The notes: generated by a model not told the origin, from the letters alone. Positions 32,678 through 41,166 are shown, numbered from the stretch's first letter. The stretch: 42,338 bases of DNA from Proteocatella sp041738345 (GCA_041738345.1 JBGSPX010000019.1:1-42338), one strand, 5' to 3'. Numbers and translations are program-made.

Positions 32678-33232
32678 CTAGATTAATACCTCGTTTAGAA
32701 TTTCAAAGGATTTATCAGGAGTTTCTTCCATGAAGTTAAAAAATGGGATTGTAAGATTTGACGCTTTTAAAAGGGTTTCAAATTCCGCCATAAAAATCCC
32801 TGAAGAATCAGAAAGCTTTCCTGAAGTTATTTGAAATTGAACAGTAGACATATCAAGTTCTCCGCCATAAGCATTACTACTAAACGAAGCTTTGTAGCCA
32901 CAGCTTGGACTGCCATATACAGATATTATTCCAGCTATTTCATAGCCGTTTTTTTGATAGTCTAGAATTTCATCAATATAAGGGAGAAGCATCTTTTGAC
33001 ATTCTTTTCTAAAATGTGGAGTATCAAACTGTTCTCGTGATTGCCCCCAACGTTTGCTTCCATATACTCTGTTTTCAGGACAAGGGAGCTGCATTATTCC
33101 GTAGCCCTTTGAAAGTATAAGTGATACAAGATTTTGTTCACCTGCAATTTGAGGGCTGAAGCCAGTAACCTTAGAGTTGGTATTGAGCAAACAGTGCGAT
33201 AAAATTATTATTTTCTTTTTTCTTAAATCCAT
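32678..33232 (-). CDS. TudS-related putative desulfidase (CD3072-like, DUF523 group)
   Basis: A 184-residue protein. It has the cysteine pattern of the DUF523/TudS group: ILSHCLLNTNSK near the N-terminus, MQLPCPENRVYG near residue 50 and SVYGSPSCGYK near residue 105, expected to hold a [4Fe-4S] cluster that takes sulfur from thiolated substrates. ATG 33232 is eight bases after AAAGGA; the upstream ATG 33241 abuts that site. It is convergent with the CD3073-like S component, the pair known from C. difficile. The substrate is unknown. Confidence 0.85.
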   Translation of the reverse strand: MDLRKKKIIILSHCLLNTNSKVTGFSPQIAGEQNLVSLILSKGYGIMQLPCPENRVYGSKRWGQSREQFDTPHFRKECQKMLLPYIDEILDYQKNGYEIAGIISVYGSPSCGYKASFSSNAYGGELDMSTVQFQITSGKLSDSSGIFMAEFETLLKASNLTIPFFNFMEETPDKSFEILNEVLI

Positions 33233-33299
33233 AGTAAGCATTCCTTTCTTGTATATATTTAAATCATATCACAAGGGAAGTCGAACGTGATATAAAATT

Positions 33300-34223
33300 T
33301 TATGCCCACTTAACTTTAGGGTACTCTATATTATGAATATCTGCACCATAAGGTATATCAACACCACAATTTTCATTTAGAGTATATTCTTTTCCATCTA
33401 TTTTTAAAATGTCCCCAGGGTTAAAATTACCTTTTAATATACGACCATCAACTAAGCTTTCGAATAATGAATCATACTGGTATTTAGGAACTTGGCAAAC
33501 ATATTTGCCTTTTGAGTAGAAGAATTCGAACTTTCGATCACATTTTTCTATTGTAAAAAAACCATGCTTTATTCCTACTGAATCAAGTCTTTTTCTTTCA
33601 TCATTAATATTTTCTTTGTGACTACCCATACAATCCCAAAGGCGTGCAGAAGTTTCAGCTCGATTATAATTTGGCCTTGTGACTTCATACTCGGAATAAG
33701 GGGTACGAATAATACCCCCAGTTAAAGAGCAAAGCACATCAAATTGTCCATCTTCGTGCATATATTTGTAATAAGTATTTTCTTCGAATTTTAGAACATT
33801 GTTAACTGCCTTTATTTCTTTACATCTGCTTAGTGGAATAGGTTTCATTTGCTGAGTAGAAAAAATTTTACCCTTATATTCATATATAAAATCTGCACTT
33901 TTGTCGATACATAGCAATTTTAAATCTTTGGAACCAAAATTAACAGCATCGTACATCTCATCTGAAATTTGAGCGGTAGTTATATTAGGTTTTGGGAGTT
34001 CATAGGAATTATCAGAGTCTATACTATCAGTTTTATCAGAAAAAGATGAGCGAACAAAAATATCTTTATTTCTAATTTTGGAAGTATTATTAATATTAGA
34101 GTTAGATTTATTAATATTTTTGTTATGCAGAGCATCGAGTAAATCCAAACAATGTTTTCTATAAAGATTATCGGATAAATTATTTGCTTTTGCGCAAACC
34201 GATTTGTTATTTCTTAATTCCAT
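33300..34223 (-). CDS. Unknown ~307-residue protein, paralogue 2
   Basis: The paralogue of 30741-31670: same MELR.N start, disordered Asn/Ser-rich N-terminal third, conserved HKENINDERKRLDSVGIKHG and the C-terminal GDILKIDGKEY. It diverges in the middle segment and in residues 240-260. GGAGG precedes the start on the minus strand. Its start is 21 bases after the stop of the secreted PPC-domain gene, so the two are probably one transcript. Unlike that neighbour it has no leader. The copy at 30741 lacks such a partner. Function unknown. Confidence 0.78.
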   Translation of the reverse strand: MELRNNKSVCAKANNLSDNLYRKHCLDLLDALHNKNINKSNSNINNTSKIRNKDIFVRSSFSDKTDSIDSDNSYELPKPNITTAQISDEMYDAVNFGSKDLKLLCIDKSADFIYEYKGKIFSTQQMKPIPLSRCKEIKAVNNVLKFEENTYYKYMHEDGQFDVLCSLTGGIIRTPYSEYEVTRPNYNRAETSARLWDCMGSHKENINDERKRLDSVGIKHGFFTIEKCDRKFEFFYSKGKYVCQVPKYQYDSLFESLVDGRILKGNFNPGDILKIDGKEYTLNENCGVDIPYGADIHNIEYPKVKWA

Positions 34224-34243
34224 TTAAAGATACCTCCTTTAAT

Positions 34244-35065
34244 CTAAGGTGCTACAGGATATACATATCTAAGCGTCATTGTGGGCTGGAATGTAGCATC
34301 TTTTCTATAGGTAAAATCAGCAGTCCATTTGTTTTTTGCTTGCATATTTCTAGATTCGAGACCACTTTTTGACCATGAATAGCGTGTTAAATATATAGGG
34401 GAGCCTTGTTTAGAGGATACAGTGATATCAGATGCGGAACTTGAAGTCAAACCACCTATAGCAATATCATACACAATGGCTTTATCGGGGATAGCTAAAT
34501 TTGAAGATGTATCAAATAGAACCGTTTTTTGTTTAGAATTCCTCGATAGCGATACACTGATTGGGTTAGAAGACACAGTGATTTTATCTGGTAGATAAGT
34601 CGGGTTTCCTATACAAAAAAGATATTTTGTACTATTAGGTAAAATACCTTTAATTTGCACATAATAGTTTCCAGTAGTTGGAATATTAATCCAAAAAGCT
34701 TTTGGATTTAAATCAGTACGTCTATAGGAATCTTGCTTTACTAGATTATGATGGGCATCATAAATTGTAAAGTCGAAGGCATCTAGATTGCAAGTCATAG
34801 TTTGTCTACCTTCAGATAGAAAAACTTTAAACCAATCTTCATCAGTAGAAGATGTTTCGCCATTCGTAATAAACTGTCTACTGAAATCTCTAGAAATAAT
34901 ATCTTGTGGAAGTTCTTTGTTAGCTTGAATGACTTCAGCTAACTCTTTAGTATTATTTGGTTCAGCTTCGTGTCTTGATTCAGCAGAAACTTCGGTTGTA
35001 GTAAAACACGTAATGCAACAAAATACAATTAGAGCTGAAACAAATAGTGTTAATTTTTTAATCAT
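34244..35065 (-). CDS. Secreted protein with PPC-like beta-sandwich domain
   Basis: A 273-residue exported protein. The signal peptide covers about residues 1-28 (KKLTLFVSALIVFCCITCF) with likely cleavage near AESRHEAEPN. Residues 30-125 match the bacterial pre-peptidase C-terminal (PPC) domain: EAEPNNTKELAEVI, DEDWFKVFL, FDFTIYDAHHN and GNYYVQIKG. The rest (LPDKITVSSNPISVS on) looks like another beta-rich domain. PPC domains usually follow secreted peptidases, but no protease domain is present, so it may be a stand-alone adhesion or carbohydrate-binding protein. It is upstream of the 307-residue unknown. Confidence 0.82.
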   Translation of the reverse strand: MIKKLTLFVSALIVFCCITCFTTTEVSAESRHEAEPNNTKELAEVIQANKELPQDIISRDFSRQFITNGETSSTDEDWFKVFLSEGRQTMTCNLDAFDFTIYDAHHNLVKQDSYRRTDLNPKAFWINIPTTGNYYVQIKGILPNSTKYLFCIGNPTYLPDKITVSSNPISVSLSRNSKQKTVLFDTSSNLAIPDKAIVYDIAIGGLTSSSASDITVSSKQGSPIYLTRYSWSKSGLESRNMQAKNKWTADFTYRKDATFQPTMTLRYVYPVAP

Positions 35066-35145
35066 AATAAAATTCCCTTTTTATTTTTTATTACAGCAAA
35101 ATGTTATTTTATGTTTATTTTTATTTTTAATATAATAATTACTCA

Positions 35146-35377
35146 CCTCTTTTCTTAAAATTTTAACACAATAATATATTTGCTGTTGCTTCATATTTTA
35201 GCTTAAATTTTAAAAAAAACAACCTAAATGTTGAAATTGATTGGATTTATGTTGAAATTAAACTTAAAAGCGTCTTTACATTGTGAAAAACATTAAAATA
35301 AGAACTGTATTATAAATAATCATTTTCCTAAATTTGCGATATAGTCATTTAGAGGAGCAATGTTTTTTTCATAGAGA
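35146..35377. repeat. Duplicated ~228-base region, copy 2
   Basis: The counterpart of 31680-31907, more than 90% identical by eye. Here it is intact at its right end, where it runs into the complete 104-residue gene. Its left end lies just upstream of the PPC-domain gene. This copy therefore looks ancestral and the other derived. Confidence 0.9.
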
Positions 35378-35634
35378 TTATCCCAAATAGCATCTTTTTC
35401 CTTATCATCTAATTCTAAAATTTTAGCGATTATATTTTTGGCATTGGTTTCAAATTCAGACTCTGCTTTTTTTAAAGCGGATTTTTTAATTTTGTTATAA
35501 TATGAGTAGATACTTTTCATTTCGCCCGCAGAAAGTTTAGATGGGGAAGGATGTGCGTTTATATAATTTTTATAGTTATATTTTTCTTCGATCTCTAAAA
35601 CGAGCTTATCAAAGGCTACTTCTAAATCACTCAA
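35320..35634 (-). CDS. Small helical protein of unknown function
   Basis: A 104-residue, highly charged and probably all-helical protein (KLVLEIEEKYNYKNYINAHPSPSKLSAGEMKSIYSYYNKIKKSALKKAE). There is no leader or membrane segment. Its 3' end is duplicated at 31853-31907. It is first in the minus-strand series 104-residue protein, PPC protein, 307-residue protein. No family recognised. Confidence 0.6.
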   Translation of the reverse strand: MSDLEVAFDKLVLEIEEKYNYKNYINAHPSPSKLSAGEMKSIYSYYNKIKKSALKKAESEFETNAKNIIAKILELDDKEKDAIWDNLYEKNIAPLNDYIANLGK

Positions 35635-35856
35635 AAGTAACTCCCCTTCTTCTTTTGAAATTTCTTTTTCAAGAGAAACTTGAGGAAGTGTAGTTTCTAT
35701 CTTAAAAAAGCGAGATTACACTCATACTCTATAGGGAGTGGTGAATCGCCTTATTACTTATTTATTTTAAAATTAAATAACTTTACAAGAAATCTTGTTT
35801 TTTTATTAACCCCGATATATAATTGTTATATCATATTTTGAAAGGAGGATTCCAGC

Positions 35857-37125
35857 ATGGCAAAAGGTAAAACTAAAAATATCTTATTTGGTATTCAAAA
35901 ACAACAGCTAAAACATTTATCGGCTGACGAATATAAAGCATTAAGAGAGCTTTCTTTTTTGTCAAAGAACATGTACAATGTTGCACTTTATAATGTTAGA
36001 CAATATTATTTTTCTGAAAAGAAATATTTGTCTTACGAAAGCAACTATAAACTTTGCAAAAATAATGAAAACTATGCTCTTATGAATAGTAACGCCGCTC
36101 AACAGATTATGAAAGTTGTTGATAGAAATTTCAAGTCTTTTTTTGCACTAATTGAATTAGCTAAAAAAGGTAATTATCAATATGAGCAAATTAATTTACC
36201 ACACTATCTTAAAAAAGATGGTTTCTTTAACCTTATTTTTGCTGAATTTAGCCTTAAAGACGGTTTTTTTACTGTACCTATGAGTACGTCATTTAGACGT
36301 ATATATGGGAAAGTAAGTATAAAATTACCATCAAACCTTTCAAATAAAAAAATTAAAGAAGTAAGAATAATCCCTAAATACAATGCAAGGTTCTTTGAGA
36401 TTCAATATATTTATGAAATTGAAACCTCACAAGAAAAACTCAACTCAAACAATGCACTTGCAATAGATTTAGGAATAGATAATCTTGCTACTTGTGTTAC
36501 AAATACTGGAAAAGCATTTATTGTTGATGGAAAACGTCTTAAAAGTATTAATACTTATGCCAATAAAATCAATGCCAAATTGCAAAGTATTAAAGATAAA
36601 CAAAAAATTAAAGGCACAACCAATCAACAAAAGAAACTTTGGGATAAGCGTAATCGAACAGTAAATGATTATCTTAACAAGTCTGCTAGTATAATTATTA
36701 ATTATTGCACCTCTAATAACATAGGGACTCTTGTTGTGGGTTATAACCCTACCATTCAGCAAAATGCCAATATGGGCAAAATAAACAATCAAAACTTTGT
36801 AAATCTTCCAATTGGACAGTTAAGAGATAAGTTAAACTACCTTTGTAAACGTCATAATATTACGTTTGTAGAACAGGAAGAGTCTTATACTTCTAAAGCT
36901 GACTTTTTAGCCAATGATATTATACCGATATATAAAGCATTTGATAATAATACGTATGCTTTTAGTGGAAAACGTATTGAACGTGGATTATATCAATCAA
37001 GCACAGGAATTAAGTTTAATGCTGATTGCAACGGTGCTTTAAACATCATGCAAAAAAGTAAAACTACTAAGATTGATTTACAAAGTAAAGAATATATTAG
37101 TCCCATAAGATTAAAAGTAAGCTAA
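35857..37125 (+). CDS. tnpB: TnpB RNA-guided nuclease, variant without zinc-finger cysteines
   Basis: A 422-residue TnpB/OrfB protein. RuvC motifs are intact: LAIDLGIDNLATC (first Asp, near residue 205), FVEQEESYTSKA (Glu near residue 345) and NADCNGALNIM (last Asp near residue 390). The usual CxxC...CxxC ribbon between the last two motifs is missing; instead it has SGKRIERGLYQSSTG, a layout I know from other IS891/IS1341-type TnpB proteins. AAAGGAGG precedes the start. Known TnpB proteins cut DNA with a guide RNA from the element's right end, so activity is plausible. Confidence 0.92.
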   Translation: MAKGKTKNILFGIQKQQLKHLSADEYKALRELSFLSKNMYNVALYNVRQYYFSEKKYLSYESNYKLCKNNENYALMNSNAAQQIMKVVDRNFKSFFALIELAKKGNYQYEQINLPHYLKKDGFFNLIFAEFSLKDGFFTVPMSTSFRRIYGKVSIKLPSNLSNKKIKEVRIIPKYNARFFEIQYIYEIETSQEKLNSNNALAIDLGIDNLATCVTNTGKAFIVDGKRLKSINTYANKINAKLQSIKDKQKIKGTTNQQKKLWDKRNRTVNDYLNKSASIIINYCTSNNIGTLVVGYNPTIQQNANMGKINNQNFVNLPIGQLRDKLNYLCKRHNITFVEQEESYTSKADFLANDIIPIYKAFDNNTYAFSGKRIERGLYQSSTGIKFNADCNGALNIMQKSKTTKIDLQSKEYISPIRLKVS

Positions 37126-37209
37126 AGGCTTTCAGTCAATAGTATACGGTCACTTTGGATTGACCATAAAGAATAAGGTTTCCTACTTCGGTAGGTTAAA
37201 AAGTAATTA

Positions 37210-37320
37210 ACAAACTTCTTTAGAATCTTCCACCGCTAAGCGTTAGCGTAGGTGGTGAGAGTATTCAATGAGATACTATCCACCGCAGACTTAACTTCTT
37301 TAGCGGGGCCACAACTTGTC
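37210..37320 (+). ncRNA. Candidate right end and guide-RNA (omega RNA) scaffold of the tnpB element
   Basis: CCACC (37230-37234) with GGTGG (37251-37255) and GCTAA (37235-37239) with TTAGC (37243-37247) form a hairpin with a GTA bulge. A TTCAATG-like sequence follows at about 37265. This is where guide RNAs of IS605-type elements end. The exact 3' end and guide are not known. Confidence 0.5.
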
Positions 37321-37465
37321 ATACTAAATATCATTATAAATGATATAAAAAATATAAATATAGGCTTAGGGATTTTTGGGATTTTAATAAAAAGAGCAAA
37401 AAACTAGCTTTATATAATAATACCCAAGATTAGCTCTAAAAATTAGCCTAAAGCTAAGTATAAAA

Positions 37466-37474
37466 TGATATAAT
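37466..37474 (+). promoter_or_regulatory. Extended -10 promoter before the alpha-hydroxy-acid oxidising protein gene
   Basis: TGATATAAT at 37466-37474 is an extended -10 with a perfect TATAAT, 39 bases before the ATG. No clear -35 is seen, as expected for extended -10 promoters. The ~100 bases before it are AT-rich without a gene. Confidence 0.55.
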
Positions 37475-37512
37475 AATATTAAAATTAGCATAAAAGAAAG
37501 TGGGGATTTAAA

Positions 37513-38538
37513 ATGACATATCAAGACGTAATTCAAAATGCAAAGAAAAATATAGGGCCTCATTGTAAAGTATGTCCACAATGCAATGGAATAGCTTGTA
37601 AAGGTGTAATTCCAGGTCCTGGAGGAAAAGATAGCGGGATAGGATTTATAAGAAATTATGAAGCTTTTAAGCAAGTGGCACTTAAGATGGATACTTTGCA
37701 TGAAGTACATAATCCAGATACCAAGCTTGAACTTTTTGGTAAAGAATTTGAACTTCCTGTATTTGCAGCACCTGTGGGGGCAGTAAAAATGCATTATAGC
37801 GACCTTTATGATGACCTTACTTACTCAGAAGCTATAATAAAAGGAAGTAAAAATGCGGGGAGTATAGGTTTTACAGGCGATGGAGTCGATGAAACGGTAT
37901 TTAATGGTACTGCGGATGCTATTTTAAAACACGAAGGACATGGAATCCCAACGATAAAACCATGGCGTAAGGACGAAGTTATTGAAAAAATAAGAATCGC
38001 AGAAAAAGCAGGAGCATTTGCAGTAGCGATGGATATAGATGCGGCAGGACTTGCAATTCTTGCGATGCAGGGAAAACCTGTAAATCCTATGAGCAGTGAA
38101 ACGTTAAAGGAAATAATTGCTTCTACAAAGCTTCCATTTATTATAAAAGGAATAATGACAGTAGAGGGGGCAAAAAAAGCCGCTGAAGCAGGTGCGTATG
38201 GAATTGTGGTTTCAAATCACGGCGGACGGGTATTAGATGATACAGAGGCTTCTTTAGCAGTGCTTCCAGAAATAGCTCAGGAAGTAAAAGGTAAGCTTAA
38301 AATATTTATAGACGGTGGAGTAAGAACGGGACTAGATGTATTTAAAGCTATAGCACTTGGTGCAGATGCGGTTCTTGTGGCAAGACCTTTTGTAACTGCA
38401 GTTTATGGTGGAGGAACAGAAGGCGTGGAGTTATTGTATTCTCAGTTCAAAGCTCAGCTTAAAAATGCTATGCTTATGACAGGCTGTCAAACTCTAAAGG
38501 ATATAAACAAAAATAATGTCAATTATATAAAAAAATAA
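37513..38538 (+). CDS. FMN-dependent alpha-hydroxy-acid oxidising protein
   Basis: A 341-residue TIM-barrel flavoprotein of the lactate-dehydrogenase (FMN)/glycolate-oxidase family in its clostridial form. The N-terminus has a cysteine-rich segment (HCKVCPQCNGIACKG) that older oxidases lack. The core has PVFAAPVGAVKMHY, PFIIKGIMTVEGAKKAAEAG, the active-site SNHGGRVLD with catalytic His near residue 237, and the phosphate-binding DGGVRTGLDVFKAIALGADAVLVARPF. Substrate not known; lactate or other 2-hydroxy acids are usual. It is followed 26 bases later by a membrane protein gene. Confidence 0.9.
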   Translation: MTYQDVIQNAKKNIGPHCKVCPQCNGIACKGVIPGPGGKDSGIGFIRNYEAFKQVALKMDTLHEVHNPDTKLELFGKEFELPVFAAPVGAVKMHYSDLYDDLTYSEAIIKGSKNAGSIGFTGDGVDETVFNGTADAILKHEGHGIPTIKPWRKDEVIEKIRIAEKAGAFAVAMDIDAAGLAILAMQGKPVNPMSSETLKEIIASTKLPFIIKGIMTVEGAKKAAEAGAYGIVVSNHGGRVLDDTEASLAVLPEIAQEVKGKLKIFIDGGVRTGLDVFKAIALGADAVLVARPFVTAVYGGGTEGVELLYSQFKAQLKNAMLMTGCQTLKDINKNNVNYIKK

Positions 38539-38564
38539 TTTTGAAATAAAGATAGGGTAACTAT

Positions 38565-39191
38565 ATGTCAAGTAAAATAAAACGATATATCGCACTGTTT
38601 TTAGGAACTTTACTGATAAGCTTAGGCGTATCCCTTTTTCTAAAAGCAGATTTAGGTGTAGACCCATTTACACTTTTTAACCTTTCGCTGAGTAAGCAAA
38701 TCGGAGTAACCTTTACCGTAGTGTACTGGATAATAAATGTAGCGATTGTACTAATCGTGCTATTTATAGACAGAGGTAAAATTTATATAGCCACGCTTCT
38801 AAATCTTTTGATGGTCGCACCATTTATAGAAATATTTAGTCGTATGTGGGATGTGTTTTTTAAAACCTCTGATGTATTTATACTAGAACTAATACTACTT
38901 TGTATAGGCTGTATAATTCTTTCACTAGGGGCAGGGATGTATATTGCAGCTCAGCTTGGATTAGCACCATATGACATTATAGCTATAATAATCTCAGAAC
39001 GTACGAACATAAGGTACAGATGGATTAGGATGGGTACTGATGCGATCTGCGTAATTGTAGGAGTGTTTTTAAAAGAACCTTTTGGTGTAGGAACCGTACT
39101 ATCAGCATTTTTTCTAGGGCCACTAATTGAATTTTTTAGACTTAGCTCAGAAAAATATTTGAATATTGACAAAACGTTAACAATAAAGTAA
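38565..39191 (+). CDS. YitT/YczE-family membrane protein
   Basis: A 208-residue membrane protein with five or six hydrophobic segments. The opening LFLGTLLISLGVSLFLKADLGVDPFTLFNL and the later LILLCIGCIILSLGAGMYIAAQLGLAPYD are the two halves of a family common in Firmicutes, usually annotated YitT or YczE, of unknown transport role. It lies between the FMN enzyme and the hydrogenase-maturation leader. Confidence 0.85.
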   Translation: MSSKIKRYIALFLGTLLISLGVSLFLKADLGVDPFTLFNLSLSKQIGVTFTVVYWIINVAIVLIVLFIDRGKIYIATLLNLLMVAPFIEIFSRMWDVFFKTSDVFILELILLCIGCIILSLGAGMYIAAQLGLAPYDIIAIIISERTNIRYRWIRMGTDAICVIVGVFLKEPFGVGTVLSAFFLGPLIEFFRLSSEKYLNIDKTLTIK

Positions 39192-39229
39192 ACTGAAATA
39201 AAATCCTAAGCGTAAAGTGATATTAAAAA

Positions 39230-39392
39230 AATTCCCTGAGCGCAAAGGCGAATAACTTGAATGGAGATTTTCTGATTGCTCAAGGCAGAGCCTAAGCTAA
39301 AGTAAATGACCAAGGATACAGGGCCATAGGTCTAGTTTTGCGTACCCTTAAACAGGCATGAGCTTAGCACATCAGAAATGATGTGCTTTTTT
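39230..39392 (+). ncRNA. Structured leader with intrinsic terminator upstream of the hydrogenase-maturation genes
   Basis: The 222 bases between the YitT-like gene and the next start hold paired elements. CTAAGCT (39292-39298) matches AGCTTAG (39361-39367), TGAGC (39237-39241) matches GCTCA (39278-39282), and AAGGATAC matches GTACCCTT with one mismatch. A terminator follows: AGCACATCA (39366-39374), loop GAAA, TGATGTGCT (39379-39387) and six T. The AGCTTAG pairing overlaps the 5' arm of the terminator by two bases, as in a switch. It matches no riboswitch class I can name. A small RNA gene with its own terminator is an alternative. Confidence 0.6.
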
Positions 39393-39413
39393 AGTATAAA
39401 AATAGGAGAAAGA

Positions 39414-39680
39414 ATGGAAACGAAAATAGCGGTAATGAGTATAATTGTGGAAAATTTAGACAGCAGTAGCGAGACCAATGAGCTGCTACATCAGTATTCA
39501 CAGTATATTGTAGGAAGAATGGGCATTCCTTATAGAGAAAGGAATATAGGTATAATATCGGTAGTTATAGATGCGCCGCAAAATATAATAAGTACGCTGT
39601 CAGGCAAATTAGGTAAGGTGGACGGTATAAATGTGAAAGTGGCGATATCAAAAACGAAAGGAGGTAGCGATGAGCTTTAG
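39414..39680 (+). CDS. TM1266-type iron-only hydrogenase system regulator
   Basis: An 88-residue ferredoxin-fold protein (ACT-like) with IAVMSIIVENLDSSSETNELLHQYS, GRMGIPYRERNIGIISVVIDAP and LSGKLGKVDGINVKVAISK, the pattern of TM1266 proteins found beside the [FeFe]-hydrogenase maturases. ATG 39414 follows AGGAG; the upstream in-frame ATG near 39378 lies in the terminator stem. Its last codons overlap the hydE start by 11 bases, so the two are coupled. Ligand and target are unknown. Confidence 0.9.
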   Translation: METKIAVMSIIVENLDSSSETNELLHQYSQYIVGRMGIPYRERNIGIISVVIDAPQNIISTLSGKLGKVDGINVKVAISKTKGGSDEL

Positions 39681-40647
39681 CAAGGCTTTAATAACGAAGG
39701 AGGATTTAACGCATCAAGAGATAGTAGCGCTTTTAAGTGGAACTGATGATGAAATGCTTTTTAAGACGGCTAATGAAGTCTGTCTTGAGAAAAAAGGTAA
39801 AGTGGTAAACATAAGAGCTATTTTAGAGTTCTCAAACTATTGTAGCTGTAAATGCATATATTGTGGACTTAATGTCCACAATGAAAAAGCTAGTAGATAT
39901 AGGCTTTCAAAGGAAGAAATTATAAAAACTTCATTAGAAGCCTCGGAGGCAGGCTATAAGACGATAGTGCTTCAATCAGGCGAAGATGCATATTATACAA
40001 AGGATATGCTTTGTGAAATTGTCAGTCAAATAAAAGCTAAAAGTGACATCTCAATTACGCTAAGTATAGGGGAGAGGAGTTTTGAGCAGCTTGAGGCCAT
40101 GCGAAAATCAGGGGCAGATAGATTTTTATTAAAGCATGAAACCTCGGATTCAGCGCTTTATGAGGTGCTTCACAAAGGTGACTTGCTTGAGGATAGGGTG
40201 AACTGTCAAAAGAACATAAAGAAACTCGGATATGAAACGGGTGGGGGGTTTATGATTGGACTTCCGGGACAGACTCTCGAAACTATTGCATCTGATATTT
40301 TACTACTCAAAGAAGTTGGCATAGATATGGCAGGGATTGGGCCTTTTATATCTCATGAGGATACGCCGCTAAAGGTATATCCAAACGGGGATAGTCTTAT
40401 GACAAGAAGAGCTGTTGCTATCACAAGACTATTACTTCCAGAGGCAAATCTTCCTGCAACGACATCCTTAGGGGTATTAAATCCTACAGAAAGGGACTTA
40501 GTGTTTAGTTGTGGGGCAAATGTAATAATGAAAAAAGTAACCCCTTGGCAGGAAAGACTAAAGTATGAAATTTACCCCACAGATTTGGGTAACGAAACTG
40601 TTACAATAAATTTAAACAAAACTATACAAATCTGTATAGTAGTATAG
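39670..40647 (+). CDS. hydE: [FeFe]-hydrogenase maturase HydE, C-terminus replaced by IStron insertion
   Basis: A radical SAM enzyme needed to build the diiron site of [FeFe]-hydrogenase. The cluster motif is Cys58, Cys62 and Cys65 in CSCKCIYC. GGGFMIGLPGQTLETIASDILLL, GIGPFISHEDTPL and LPATTSLGVLNP are typical HydE segments. The normal sequence continues to about KYEIYP near residue 310. HydE proteins usually run on to about 345-350 residues with a conserved ending that is missing here. The frame instead drifts for about 20 residues into IStron left-end DNA and stops at 40645. If the group I intron splices, a full-length mRNA could be restored. HydG and HydF are not in the window. Confidence 0.85.
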   Translation: MSFSKALITKEDLTHQEIVALLSGTDDEMLFKTANEVCLEKKGKVVNIRAILEFSNYCSCKCIYCGLNVHNEKASRYRLSKEEIIKTSLEASEAGYKTIVLQSGEDAYYTKDMLCEIVSQIKAKSDISITLSIGERSFEQLEAMRKSGADRFLLKHETSDSALYEVLHKGDLLEDRVNCQKNIKKLGYETGGGFMIGLPGQTLETIASDILLLKEVGIDMAGIGPFISHEDTPLKVYPNGDSLMTRRAVAITRLLLPEANLPATTSLGVLNPTERDLVFSCGANVIMKKVTPWQERLKYEIYPTDLGNETVTINLNKTIQICIVV

Positions 40648-40649
40648 AT

Positions 40650-41090
40650 TTTTAACAGAAAGCCCTCCGTATCGTGTAAGCGGTGCGGACTCGGTGTTAA
40701 TTGCTTTTAACTCCTAAAGCCTTACTACCACAGCGGAGTTGGAAACGGCAAACGTAACGGTGCGAAAGCAGAAAAAACAGTAAGGATGGCATATGCTGAA
40801 ACAAAATCCAATTAGGTCTTATGAATGGATAATCGTGACACTTAAGATACGTTGGGCGCTAAGTGCTTAGATAATGGATGTTTAGCAGGGAAATCCCTAA
40901 GTCAATAGATATGGGAAACCTTCAACGACTATCTCCTTGAGGGAGAGTAAAGCCACAAGCTAATGGTGGAAGAAAAATACCGCATCTCTTTGAGATGAAG
41001 ATATAGTCTGCGCTCATGTGAAAGCATGAGATGTCTGCTCGTAAGAGTAAGGCTGCTACGGGATTTGCGCCCCGCAGTGAACAAGAAAAA
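40650..41090 (+). ncRNA. Group I self-splicing intron core of the IStron
   Basis: The P7 pairing is seen directly: R segment TCAACGACTA with GACTA at 40927-40931, and S segment AGATATAGTC with TAGTC at 41004-41008, the classic group I R/S pair. P8 is CATCTC (40983-40988) with GAGATG (40992-40997). P9 is CTCATG (41013-41018) with CATGAG (41025-41030). The P/Q region (TTTAGCAGGGAAATCCCTAA, 40881-40900) has the expected GGGAAA and CCCTAA core. The expected order of elements and spacing are present. Exact splice sites are not set. Confidence 0.85.
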
Positions 41091-41166
41091 TATATACATT
41101 TTTAAAGTAATGTAGATGATAAAATTCCTTTTCGGGTATGAGTAAACTAGAAAAGGAAGTGGTACT

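Larger units (their letters stand above)
35700..37320 (+). mobile_element. IS605-superfamily tnpB element (IS1341-like, no tnpA)
   Basis: A tnpB gene with non-coding flanks that form hairpins: CACTC/GAGTG near 35729-35750 on the left and a CCACCGCTAA stem on the right. No tnpA (Y1 transposase) is present, so movement would need a transposase in trans. Exact ends cannot be set without a related copy. I infer the limits from hairpins and from where neighbouring sequences begin. Confidence 0.6.

Noticed and set aside
35146..35377. A CRISPR or tandem repeat array in the repeated AT-rich region
   Set aside because: The repeat occurs only twice, 3.5 kb apart and with coding sequence at its end. 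There are no short regularly spaced repeats and no cas genes.
40641..41166. A riboswitch, T-box or rRNA fragment upstream of the IStron tnpB
   Set aside because: The GC-richer, structured sequence first suggested one. The paired R/S segments (GACTA with TAGTC), P8 and P9 identify a group I intron instead.
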